Assembly: GCA_011319805.1 (NCBI GenBank)
Contig: SJRY01000253.1
Location: 124,001 to 188,000, forward strand
Reading direction: 5' to 3'
DNA length: 64,000 bases
Source: Macrocybe gigantea
Taxonomy: Eukaryota; Basidiomycota; Agaricomycetes; Agaricales; Callistosporiaceae
The notes below the pieces were generated by a model. It was not told the DNA's origin. It ran no database searches and was given only the letters and a program-made list of their open reading frames with translations. Below, in pieces: positions 23,190 to 34,542 of the stretch. How positions within the stretch are numbered: position 1 is the first letter of the stretch; each line of letters starts with the position of its first letter. Both the position numbers and the translations under genes were made by a program.

Positions 23190-26100
23190 TCACGCTTCGG
23201 ATTCTGCTGTCTGCATTTCGTCCCATCCGATTCCCTGAGACTCCACCAGGGTGGATTCGGACATCATTACGTCGAATGTCTGGGAATCCAGCGAGTCTGC
23301 CGTCTGCTGCGACTCGTCATCCGCGCCATCCTCATCGCCCTTAGCCGTCGACTTCTTGATGGTCGTCGCTTTCGCACCCATCATCCCCAGCAACGTCGTC
23401 TGACGAGGTCCCTCTTTCTTGCTGTTCGACGTTTTCGCTGTTGAGCCTAGAAGGATTTATCAAGTCAGTGATGCACCGCTTGAGCAACAGGTAGTCGTTG
23501 CAGAACGCACGCTTGCCTCTGCTGGCATCCTCCACAGCGTCGACTTTCTCAAAAAAGCTCTCGCTTTTCTGTATTGTCTTGTTCAAGTCGTTTTTCTTTG
23601 CAAACGGATTGCGGTTGTCCTGCGCCGGCTTCTTTGCGAAGGGGTTTGTTTCTGGGTGGAGGAGAGTGACATCGTTAGCATGCTCACGAGATATCCCAGC
23701 GTAGCATCTACTCACTCTGTTTTGGTGGGGGCGGGGTTGCGAAGTTCGGCATCTCAGCGTCGAGGTCGTCGATCTCCGCTCTCTTCCGCTTGCTGTCCAG
23801 AGCTGTCGATGACCCGGTTGGCGAGGGCTCCCGTTGCGCTATGGGACTCGCACTCGGTGGTGCTACGGACGTATAGCGCGTCGTCTCGATCACCGGAACC
23901 GTCACGCGTGTCATGCCTGGCCTCTCAATAGGCGGTGGAGGCCTCATGTCCCCAAGCGGGTCAAAACGCGGCGACTGGTGCACCCCACCCGCCCGTATCT
24001 CGCGTAATGCGGGTTCCGGCTTCAGCCATCTCCGCCGTTTGTTTCGGGCAGCGATCAGCCTGTCCTCCCGCTCCTCGCGGTCCTGCTTGAGGATCTGGAT
24101 CTTCTCCTGGAGGCCCAGCAGGTGGTAGAACTCGGCGATCTTCATCGCCGCGTCAAAGGATGATAGCTGGTGCAGCAGTTTGACGAGCTCAATCGCGCGG
24201 GGGATGTTATCTGCTTTGCATGCGCCCTGGATGAGTATGATGAATTCTTTGTCCATCGCGCGCTCTCGCGCGACTATGTCGTCTGTCGTGAGTTCATCGT
24301 CGAGAGAATCCAGCGCAGTTTGCATGTAAAGCAGTTCTTTTTCGATGCTAAAGACGAGCTGTTAAGGGAGGGAAATTATGGGGGGCTCGATGAACATACT
24401 GCTCCTCCCTAGGCTCATTGCGCCGGAATGGTAACTGAATAGGTAAATCTTGCATCAGCGGCCGCGGGAAACCGGGGCATTCTTGTCTTCCCTATTGGGT
24501 CGAGATGAAACTGGAATCTCCACGCAGGACAAAATATATATTGACCTTCAGTATCAGACACATGAATGTATTCTCTGTTATGCCGACAGGCCAATACGAT
24601 TCGTCTTTTCCTTGTTTCCGTTCTAGGAGGTTGGTATCCATGATACGTGACCATGATGCGTGGTGGGGTATTCGGAATTTAGTCAAAACGTGAACGTGGC
24701 CAGCACTGTCATACATGGCTGGGGCCTGTCACACGAAACACATAGATTAAGACAACCTATGACCGGTGGAAAGAAATCGCCGCTCACCCCCTGATCTGTC
24801 AGTCCAATCCACTTCAAGACGTGACCCTTGAGTAGCGGCAAGATGTCCCGCTGACGCACACTAAAATCGTCAAAGTTTATCATGGAATAGGTCAGGTTCT
24901 GCGAGCCTAGAACATTCAATAAATGAGCAATTACATCCAGGGAAGCAGGGAGAGAAATAATTACCATCTATTGTTGTTGAGCCTGCTCGATGTACCACAA
25001 ATACCCATTCCGGGCCAGCGACCATGGAGACAAACTCAGCGCCCAGACCCAGAATGCGACGCTCACGACCCGTGCCACTCAAAAACGTCAGGTCGCCTTC
25101 GCTCGTAGCGACCACGACGTTACCATAGCCTTGCAAATCGCTGTCGGAGTGTTCCCGGAAACTGGACGATGGCAGGCCTCCCGCTGCTACACCGAGAACC
25201 CTTGTTCCGCTCCGTTTCAACGAGTACGTCCACTCGTATTGTTTCGTCCATCCTCCATACGGCTTATAGAGCACATGTGCTGGGTGCTCCTCTCCTTCTG
25301 GCTGACATGCATAGACGGCACCGCGCTCACCTAAAAATAAAGGTTATTCATCAAAGTCTCAATATTTTGAAAAAAAAAAATAGATACCGAGGTAACCGAG
25401 GTCATACTTATTATGATCAGTAAAGTGGTATCCTTTCCTGCTTGATTTATCAAAGAATTCAACGTTGACAATATTGTGGTCTTCTTGGTCTGTCACTTCG
25501 ATGACTCCGATCATGTTAAATGCTGGAAGAGTCGTCAGATGCGCAAATAAGGTGATAAGATGATTCCCACCCAAATATCTACGCTTATGCTCCATGGGAG
25601 TCGAGCCTGGTTGGAATGGTGGTTGGGCCTTCGTGATGCTCACTGACAACAGAGTTTCAGAAATCCGGATATACTCAGTAATACATGTAGCATACCCATT
25701 TCCTTTACCATTCCGTCATACGTTTTTCTGGAGAACCCAGGGTCGTCCCGTAATCCATTACCGAGGTCGTCGATGATCCAATCCTCGTCTACATCCGCCA
25801 TTGGCACATCCAGATACGAATCATCTTGGCCATCGCGCCGTCGCAGAACACCATGAGAGCCATCGTCAGCAGCGCTTGGGTGGCTTTTGAGATGGGAGGG
25901 CAAGGTCGCTAGTGAAGCTGCTGTCACCGGTGGCTTTACTGGATCGGGAAAAGCATCCGGGACAGCCTTTATCCATCTAGAAAAAGAACCCTCCGTATCT
26001 GTCCAGGCGAGTAAGTTGTCTCTTGGACTGAATTCCAACTGGGTAACAATTGTCCCTGCGGTAAATGGATGGCTAAGAAGGGGAATTCAGTGCCTAAAAG

Positions 26101-27246
26101 AGGTGGAATGTCGGATATATAACACCTTGCAATCACTCGTTTCGTCTGAGTGGACCAGATATGAACTTTGGAGCGCGAAGCTGTAGCCAAATAAACGCCA
26201 TTCACAGACAATGCGAGGGCGGTAACTGCTCCAAACACGTCCTTATCCGCGAACACCGACGATTTAGCCCAGGTTGATCGTGATATCGTAACAATTTCTG
26301 TTGCATTTGACTAGTGAGTATCAAGTAACGAATTAGTTAGGTGTAACCGACCGTGCGCCGCTGTCGCAACGAAGAAATATTGGCCTGAGGTATGCCAGAT
26401 TGCGCAGCAGTCATGAGAGAATTCTGGGGCTCTGGAGGAAATTATAAATCGGGCAACATGAGGCAGACTGTCTCCTCACTCTAGATCGGCTATGGCCGGA
26501 ATGATTCCTTCAATAGTTTTCTCAACCTTAGGCTCTTCCGAGGTTATGTCCCAGACGATAATTTTGCCATCGGAGCCGCATGTTGTCTGCAGAGCTTAGA
26601 TGAGTGGTGCCTGGACCAAATGGATACTCACCAGTAATGCCTCAGAAGGATGCCACGTTGCCGACCTCACGCCCTTCATATGCCCTCGGAGTAAAGTGAC
26701 TTGCATGGTATCATCGAGATCCACGACTTTCACAACCAAGTCGCTACCGACGATGCTTGAATCATGTATTTGGTAATGTATAAACTCGACTTACTCAGAG
26801 GTTACAGCAACTTTCTTGCCCTTGGGGTCCACAGCGACACTCCTCACTGGGACCCCGTTCGTGCTTGTCACCAAGCCATCCAATTCGTTTTTGTGCTTCA
26901 CATATCTTCTGACTTCGGCGTCTTCGCTCCCAGACAGCCAGCAATCGCTCTGCCGAAGGGTAAGATGAGGATACGTGCCGAAAAACAGAACAGGAGGCAC
27001 AGACCGTAGAAGCTACACAGGTTATGGCTTGATCTGCCTCTGCAGCCGTATCGGGCTCTTGCTCTGCACCTTCATCAGTCTTCCATATGCGAACAAGGCA
27101 GTCTTGTCCACCAGTATAAACTCGCCTGCGAGAATGCTATTAGACATGTACGAGCCAATTGAAACGCGTACATACGTGCCATCCTTTGAAAATGTTAGAC
27201 ATGCGTGCCCAGGACCATGAGACGGGCTCGTAATGAAGTTCGACAT
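23190..27246 (-). CDS. CTF4: Ctf4/WDHD1 (AND-1) replisome hub protein
   Basis: N-terminal WD40 repeats begin near 27246 ([15 protein letters not shown]) and continue through 25,970 ([13 protein letters not shown]). The SepB-type domain shows [20 protein letters not shown] and [18 protein letters not shown] at 25,380-25,540. The C-terminal part carries a helical region ([20 protein letters not shown]), NPFAKK repeats and a lysine-rich tail. Ctf4 links the CMG helicase to DNA polymerase alpha and aids cohesion; family membership predicts nuclear action at forks. An indel near 24,465-24,470 breaks the frame between KTRMPR and [13 protein letters not shown]. Because the gene is conserved, this is more likely an assembly error. 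Many short introns follow GT-AG. Confidence 0.85.
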
Positions 27247-28587
27247 GATGGTTGCAGACGAAGGAGGAGAACGCGTCGTGACACGAACACGTTCGTCACA
27301 GAATTGTCACGCGTAAGTGACACGACTTCAATCCACTTTTCCCCACTTAGATGCTTCGAAGGTTCAAACCTCCATGTTCTAAGAACAAATCAGCGCCCCA
27401 TCGCAGTATTTGCGAAGGTAAACGACTTAATAGTTCCGTTACGTACTACAAAATGCAGTGGATGCCTGCCTTGGATCAGGGCATTGGTTCAGTTTGCAGA
27501 AGGGAAAAGCGATGAGAAAATGTGGCGGATTTTGGTGAAGTGTGCAGATTCTTTAGTTGCCTATCATCTAGTCTAATACTCTTTTCCGCAGTAAACTGAC
27601 TTGAGGTTCAAAATTTCTGTCATTATTCTTGACATATACAACAGACGCGCATCCTGCCATGTCCAACCCGCATACCTTTTGGCTCGAGGATCAGGCAACA
27701 TGATGATTCTTCAGACGCGGATGGAAATTTAAGTTCCACCGAATCTAGGCAACAACCGACTGGTTTGAAGAACGAATTCGAAATGGCGACATCTTTGCAA
27801 TGCTCCCTGACAAAATGCGAGGTTAGATGGATCCTAGGAGCGCTATAGAAATCCTCTGAAGACTCGCCCCTCCGCCGAGAAAATTGGTTGACACAGGCCG
27901 TCATAGCTCCCCTTCTACGCGGTCGAATGCAGTTATGGTCTGTATTCTATGCTATCCAGTTCATAATATGACATTTTAGGCCCGTGCTTGATGTTGCAAT
28001 TATTATTCTGCAATGACAGCTAGAACAAAGTAGAGCGACCATCTCTGCAACACTGATTTATTGTCAAAGCTGAGATACGGTGGTTCGTTTGCCGAATTTA
28101 GCAATGGACACAAGGCTGGATACCGGCCTTTCGTCGGCGCGTAGACCCTATGCAAGACGCCACAGGCAGCTCTCGGGCTCATCTTTCTTATTGGAGTCTA
28201 GGAGGAGATGCGGAATGACGGAAACTATCAACCCTCGGTTCCAATACAGGTTCCCCCCCCTCTACTGATCTTCTCTTGAGTATCAGATCTTCGAATGATG
28301 GAACTCATACAGTGGGAAACCACGTTTCTTTTTTTGTTGTCCAGATGATGAAATTGTTGACAACAGTCATGGGTCGTGTTACGCACAACATTTGATCGTT
28401 TTTCGGCTTGTGCGAGGGTCGTTCGACAGATGCATACCAAATATCAATTGACTTCGGTCTAGAAGGGTACTGCCTCGTTTGGGATTGACACTCAGTCCTT
28501 TATATTTAACTCTTCTCGCAGCGTGTGTTTCCAGTCCAGCTTATCTGCACGTATGTGCATCCCTCCCTCCTTGCACACCTCTCCTTA
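27247..28587. other. Divergent intergenic region
   Basis: This lies between the divergent starts of Ctf4 (minus) and the membrane protein at 28,588 (plus) and should hold both promoters. Short open frames (27623-27904 minus, 27205-27576 plus) have no motif support. Confidence 0.4.
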
Positions 28588-29118
28588 ATGGATGCGTTCC
28601 CTCCGATTCTTTCCACAGCCATATGCGTTTCGATATTGACTTCAGCCATTGCCCTCGTCTTCTCGACCCTTGTCATTGGCATCTCGCCTATCCTCTGGAT
28701 GTTTCCTGCGGCCTTTATCGCTACTGCGGCTTACCACGCGGTCACTCTCCTTATTCTAAGCGCTGTCGACACATCATACTCGCTACATGTCTATTCGCTC
28801 TCGAACGTCCTGGCATCTTACGCCCTTGCGGCGATTTGGACGGCCATCTTCGCCGTTTCGCTTGCCTTAACAGTGCTTTTCGGCTTGGGGAAGCTCATGG
28901 AATCAAGTAATCAGGAGCAGATTTGGAAGTTGATAGTATTATGCGTCTTGTCGTTGGCCGAGTCCGTTGCCATGAGCGTCATCGCGTTCAAAACGCAGAG
29001 GAACGCGCGCGTGTTTTATATGCTTCAAAGTGGAAATGGAGGCCTGGGTATGGTATCGACACCAGGGCGCAATGGAGGTCAGTCATCCTACGATGCGCCA
29101 TGTGTTTTTCCTCAGTGA
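28588..29118 (+). CDS. Unknown multi-pass membrane protein
   Basis: From the ATG at 28588 the frame gives about 176 residues with four strongly hydrophobic segments: ILSTAICVSILTSAIALVFS, ILWMFPAAFIATAAYHAV, VLASYALAAIWTAIFAVSLA and LIVLCVLSLAESVAMSVIAF. A short charged tail follows. This MARVEL-like four-helix layout is common in small basidiomycete membrane proteins, but I see no diagnostic residue. The 3' end is uncertain. GTCAGT at 29078 could be a donor with acceptors at 29115 or 29143, giving alternative short tails; unspliced reading ends at 29118. Confidence 0.6.
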   Translation: MDAFPPILSTAICVSILTSAIALVFSTLVIGISPILWMFPAAFIATAAYHAVTLLILSAVDTSYSLHVYSLSNVLASYALAAIWTAIFAVSLALTVLFGLGKLMESSNQEQIWKLIVLCVLSLAESVAMSVIAFKTQRNARVFYMLQSGNGGLGMVSTPGRNGGQSSYDAPCVFPQ

Positions 29119-29488
29119 CGAATGACCGAGCTTTACCTAACAGTCTTGCATTAAATCGGCTTTCGTGACACCGATGTCTAGCGGATGGCATCTCTACTCG
29201 ACAGCTCAGGGGAATGCGGATGACGTTCTATGATGCAGTTTGACAATGTCATGCCGTCCTGCGTTTCTTAAAGGGCTTGTATAGCTATATCCCCTACACC
29301 ACCCGGAGTTGCAGGACAGTCGTGACGGCAGAGACTTCTCACACAATTCTACCATCGTGGACCAGGTAGAATATGGCATTACGGATCTTGGTCGGACTAT
29401 CTAAATTACAGCTGCAGTGCAGGTGTTATTATTGGCATGTAACAAGTGGGTGTGCAGACGAGCAATAGGACCTTTCGTTGCTATTCCG

Positions 29489-32400
29489 TTAGTTGTGGAC
29501 TTTGAGCTCCTCTGTGTCGGTCTCCATGGCAGAGGGTGCAACGTTCGCCTTTTTGAGGGGCGTAAGCTCTTTCTTGTTTCCCGCATTGCCCATTTTCCCA
29601 TACAACGTGCGATCATCATAATCTAGATCCACACTGTCCTTACTCAAAACTCCATCGTCGATTGGAGCTCCGGACGTGAAAGACTCCGTCAAGGAGCTCA
29701 CTGTTGTCACAGCCATGTCCAACACGGCTTCCACACGTTTTTTCAGCGCCTCATTGGTACTCGTGACAGTCTGCAGGGATGATCATCAGCACACAGAATA
29801 AATTGAAACGAATGAAAACTAGGCCATATAAACACAGCCAAGCATGAAGGAAAAGATGATAGCATGTGCGGAAATGAAGTCAACCAACAATAAATTCGAC
29901 ATTACCATTGAAAGCAGATTGATCTGTGCGTCTGCCTCATCGAGCCTGACGATCAAAGAAGGTTCGTTCTCATCTTCTCCCTGTTCAGGCTCTTCTTCGG
30001 ATGGTTCGGGCATGTGCAATTCGACTTCCCCAAAGTGTGCTTCCAAGAACATCGCGAGTCGTTGAATTCTCGTCACCGAAGACGACTCCGACTCAGTGTC
30101 CGCATGTGGATGGGGTTCTGAATGTGAATGCGAGTGTGGTTGCGTTGTGACTAGCAATTAAACGGATAGTCAGAATCCCATTGCAAAACACTGATTGATC
30201 TAATGCAAGGGGGCGTGAAACGTACCTTTAACAGATGCCGGACTCTTGTCAATCTCTGTAATGAGTGCGAGTGTCGAGTCCGCAATCATGTCGTTGCTTG
30301 CACTGGAATCCCATTCTAACGTCAGCTCGTGCTCATTCGTATGTTTTATATCAACCACACCCATCACCTATGGAATGATTATGATTCAAGCGGTGCTTTG
30401 TTGATCAGGGATATATATCACCCACCCTCAGAGTCGGCACACCGTCTTTATCAAGTCCTTCCTCAACGGTGCCAAACATGCCTTCCAAGTGCCAACGAAC
30501 CAGTTCCCAGCCGACCCCAAGGACGATCTTTTGCCGCTGGGTAACAGTACACGTGGACAGGCCTGCAAAGTCTCGGAGGTCCCGGGGATCGAGAAGAGTG
30601 TAGGAATAATCCTTCGCCACAAGCAGTCCCGACACGACGTCATTGTTCAGAGGCGGTTTATCTGCGAGGTTGCCGATAGCCTGATAGAGACGAGGGGAAT
30701 GAGCGCCCGTCATTGAATGACACTCCGCGGTTTTGTCATGCGGTGGATAAGATGGTTACCTTGGCCACACGTTCACCACGAAAAGATAAATGCAAGGTTT
30801 CACAGTTTCGAGGCGTATGTATCTTTACATCTTCATCGCGTTCCTTGTAACGAGATGTCATTGCGGCTCTTAAGCGCCCCATGGCGTTCTGTTCACCGTG
30901 AACCAGTACCTAGACGGACAAGTTAGCATGAGAAACGCGCATCTGAGAGACGAATTACTCACCACATGCTGTGCTTTGACTTGTTCGATAAACTCAGAGT
31001 TTTGAGAGAAATCGACGTGAGCGCTAAATGAGATGTATTCAACAGATATCTTTCGAGGGATCACTGTTCCTTTGACCGAAAGGAATTCTTCGGGTTCATT
31101 CATGATGTCCTGACAAAAGAAGAATCAGCAACATTGTCGTGTACTTCGCTCAGATCCAGAGAAAAACTCAGAAGCAGGGCGGGGACGCTTCGGGGGAGCT
31201 TTAGCAATGTGGGTGAGATAAAACAGATGTCCATTGTCACAACTATGTACACTAGATAGAGGAGGGCACAGGCATGCTGAATAAACCGCTCGAGACTCAC
31301 CCTGGCCAGAGTTCCTTCGACCGAATATCCCGTAACGATCAGACCGTTCCGTGAGTCAGGCGCCCAAAGCTCAAATAGTTCTCGACTTGGCCCGTTTTGC
31401 ATAAACCCAGGACTGGCCAAGACGATGCAAGGCGGACCTTCGGCAATTTTCTTCTCCCAGCCTTTCGTCTGTGGCACATGAGAAATGTGCCTGCGAGGAA
31501 CAATGGTTATGGCCCGCAGCGTGATCCTCAAAAAGATTATAGACGTACTTGAACACAAATGGATTATCGCGTTTTGCAAAGCGATTGCGGATATTAGAGT
31601 TCATGGTGTGGATATAAGTTTGATAGACAGCCATGCACTTCCGGGCAAGACTTGAGGCATAATAAATAGGCACGTTGTGGAGGTCAGGATGTTTTTTCCA
31701 GTACTCGTCCAGGACGAGCAAAAGTTCTTGCGCGCGACCCAGAGCAAAGGCAGGTAGCAAGACATGGCCCCCTCTACGGATGATTGAATGCACAAGGGCG
31801 GTGAAGCGGGCTTCCTTCTCGTCCCTTGCTTCCAGGCTCTGTACACCGTAAGTGCTTTCCACGATGAGAACATCAGGCCGAACGGGTGGCAGTTCGGCTT
31901 TCACCAGATGACGGTCTTCTTCGCGGGAATAGTCGCCCGTATAAAGGATTTTGAGACCTGCTATATCAATGAGGAACATACAGGCGCCCAAGACATGCCC
32001 GGCGTGATAGGGCGTAAACGTCACTCCCGGGCAAATCGTGATCAGTTGATGCACGGATACAGGTATAATGGATGCGAGAGACATGGACATGTCTAGAGGG
32101 GAAAAGAGTGCGTCAGATGACGAGGAGCTGGATCCTGAATGAGCAAGCATGCAACAGAGGACGAGTAATGCCAAAGAACCTCATCCGAACGAAGTCCTGC
32201 ATCATAAATTTGTGTACAGCTTTTGTAGGGTGCGTCATGTAGATCTTGCCTTTCCCCTCTCGAAAGTTCGTCTGTTCAGGGTGTAAAGGAGGGTGTAAGA
32301 CGAAGTAAAATCCAGATGCGGAGAGGCACGTCACCTTTTCTGTTATATAGGTCAAGGCAGCGGCATGATCAAGGTGAAAGCTAGGATTGAGAGCAAAGAA

Positions 32401-32643
32401 CATTCAGCCCTGCACACCACCCATCGAATACTGGAGCGATTCTTACTGTGTAATCAAAATGGCATCCACCGTGCTCCAATCCAAGTCGTCAATGAATGGC
32501 AGAGAGGCAATCCCAGTGTATGCCGGGTGAACGCCCGTGTCGCAGACGATAGTCCGTCCACGGTATTGCAGTACGCAGCAAGACCGCCCCACCTCTTGAC
32601 CAGCGCCCAGGAGAGTCACGCTCAACGTCGGCACATCAGACAT
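29489..32643 (-). CDS. YSH1: Ysh1/CPSF73 pre-mRNA 3'-end endonuclease
   Basis: This metallo-beta-lactamase/beta-CASP nuclease cleaves pre-mRNA before polyadenylation. Exon 1 (32643-32447) gives [20 protein letters not shown]. The zinc motif HFHLDHAA spans the first splice junction, and exon 2 is 32380-32335. Later come [33 protein letters not shown] and the beta-CASP region ([46 protein letters not shown]). The [10 protein letters not shown] and [12 protein letters not shown] motifs follow. The C-terminal domain is acidic ([18 protein letters not shown]) and ends at 29489. All exons that I followed stay in frame. It is head to head with a small gene at 32,799. Confidence 0.92.
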
Positions 32644-32798
32644 TGCAGATGTAAGAATGGCTGGTCTTATGTATAATTACAAAACAGAGGGTCGTCTCCA
32701 GCAGCGCCGACGATGGGCGGCAAGTCGATGGAAGACGAAAAGCCAAGTCGACACAACTCATTGGCAATGTTGTCATTACATAAGCTTCCGAAAGAAAC
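32644..32798. promoter_or_regulatory. Short shared divergent promoter
   Basis: Only 155 bases separate the start codons of YSH1 (minus) and the small basic protein gene (plus), so promoter elements must be shared or interleaved. No clear TATA box is visible. Confidence 0.6.
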
Positions 32799-33161
32799 AT
32801 GCCATCACAAAAAAAATCAGTGACCTCGACCGCCATGGCCCATCCAAAACGCCAAAAATCAGCAGGAAAAAAACAGCGGTCCAAGCAGTCCGCTGCAAGA
32901 CAAGCAATGGAGAAAAAGAGCAAAGGGGCTGCTAGAAACAGGAACGAAGAAATTCGAGCCACGCTAGACGGACAAGTGCAGGCGTTGCATCTTGTACGTC
33001 GCCAGGTTGCCAGTTCTGTTCGTTTTTCGCCTTGATAACACCCAGATTTACTCATCCAGGTCGACAACAAACCGTCAAGCGTATCTTCTCAGCAGACAAC
33101 ACTGTTCTCGCCTGCGACATCATCAGTCCAAGACTTAACCACCATTCTAGGAAATCTATAA
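32799..33161 (+). CDS. Small lysine-rich protein of unknown function
   Basis: Two exons (32799-32993 and 33060-33161) join in phase across a 66-nt GTACGT..CCAG intron and give 98 residues. The N-terminal two thirds are very basic (KRQKSAGKKQRSKQSAARQA) and likely helical and nuclear. The C-terminal part is Ser/Thr-rich and ends TTILGNL. Size and basic character resemble small ribosome-assembly or chromatin factors, but no family motif is visible. The intact frame and correct splice signals support a real gene. Confidence 0.65.
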
Positions 33162-33600
33162 ATGATCGCTGCTTCCATGGCGAGGCATCCATCCTGAGCC
33201 GCGTTTCGCATCGTAGGAATCTTCCAGGACGAAGGGCTATTCTCGAACGTAGCTCAATTAAGGCGCCGGTGAGACATCTCTCTGTGCATGCTTCTGATAT
33301 GTGTACGAAATAAACAAGAGCCTCATTTTGGCAGGACACTTGGCAGTGTGCTGCCAACCACTCAAAGCTACAGCGTTGACGGAATTACCCGGATTTCAGT
33401 CGTTCCATGGTCGAATAGATATGCAATACGTCAAGTCGTTCCTCTCTTAAGGTAGGAGTCATCGAAATCGCGCACATGTCATGTGACTTGTGACGAGGTG
33501 TGACTCTGCCAGCGACACATAATTACCAGGACGCGTCGACGCCATCCTCGACATAAAGCTGTGAATACATAGGATATAATATAATTATATTAAATTTAAA

Positions 33601-33870
33601 TCAAATCCGAAGGTCGTCGACCTTCTCCAGCTCCTCCAAAATAGAATTCGGCAGAGTACGATGACCGTGATATTTCTTCCCTGCCCATGCCGCTTGCCGT
33701 GCATCAAGCCCTTTGTGATATGCGTCCATGAATCTTCGAGAGCGCCGAGCAAACCTGGAGCACATTAGCTGAGAAATATGATGACACTGCAAGATTGCAG
33801 GTGCACCTTCGCATCTTGTCTATTTCAATTGAATCCAAGGACTGTATCATATTACATGTGTTGCATTTTG
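33601..33870 (-). pseudogene. Possible fragment of a transposon-type protein
   Basis: Two pieces join across a GTGCAC..TCCAG intron to read LDSIEIDKMRR then FARRSRRFMDAYHKGLDARQ and KKYHGHRTLPNSILEELEKV. This resembles the conserved end of repetitive basidiomycete proteins that I associate with transposon-derived genes, from memory of the pattern only. No catalytic domain is present upstream, so it is at most a remnant. Confidence 0.3.
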
Positions 33871-34542
33871 CCCAGTGCTTTAGATTGGCTAAACGTCCCA
33901 GAGCGCGTAGGGGCATCGAGAACGCGATGATTGAGGCAGGGATATAGCACGTGCCTCATTTGCCATGTAGAGCTAATGGCCTGTCAATTTCGTATAAAAT
34001 CAAAATTCTGGCCGCATAGACCTTCACATGTTTACTAAATCTAGAACTCTGTGCGGGCAGATTTGTCATTTTCCTCGAGATACAGTGGCCATTAACAATT
34101 TACTGCCCAATCCGCCCAAATGTCACGCTTTGTCACTTTTGAGCACGTGACATATGCGCGATTTCGATGACTCCTACCTTAGCTGTATCTATTCTCTTCC
34201 AGACTGTGAGGCTCGTCTTTACAACCTCCGATACCCAAAGCATGAAATGAAATCCATCAATTTATGCCAAACTATACAGCTACTGTCTAATAAACAGGAA
34301 CATACGAAAGCCATGTGTACTACGTCAGGACGGAAATCAAGAATCATGAAACTGCCATACAAACTGTACACGCAACGCAGAGAAAGAGCAAAACAGCATC
34401 GAGCGGTAAAAGAGGTGTTTCAAGAAAAAAAAATACAACAGTTCACATGAAAAAGCAGAACGAACAACGCCATGAAACGCAGACCGCGGCAGGAATCCAA
34501 AGAAAGAGCAGTAGAACACCATAGCAGCAAGGAGGGGGGCCC

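Noticed and set aside
27355..27385. tRNA-like GGTTCAAACC word
   Set aside because: No acceptor, D or anticodon stem can be formed around it.
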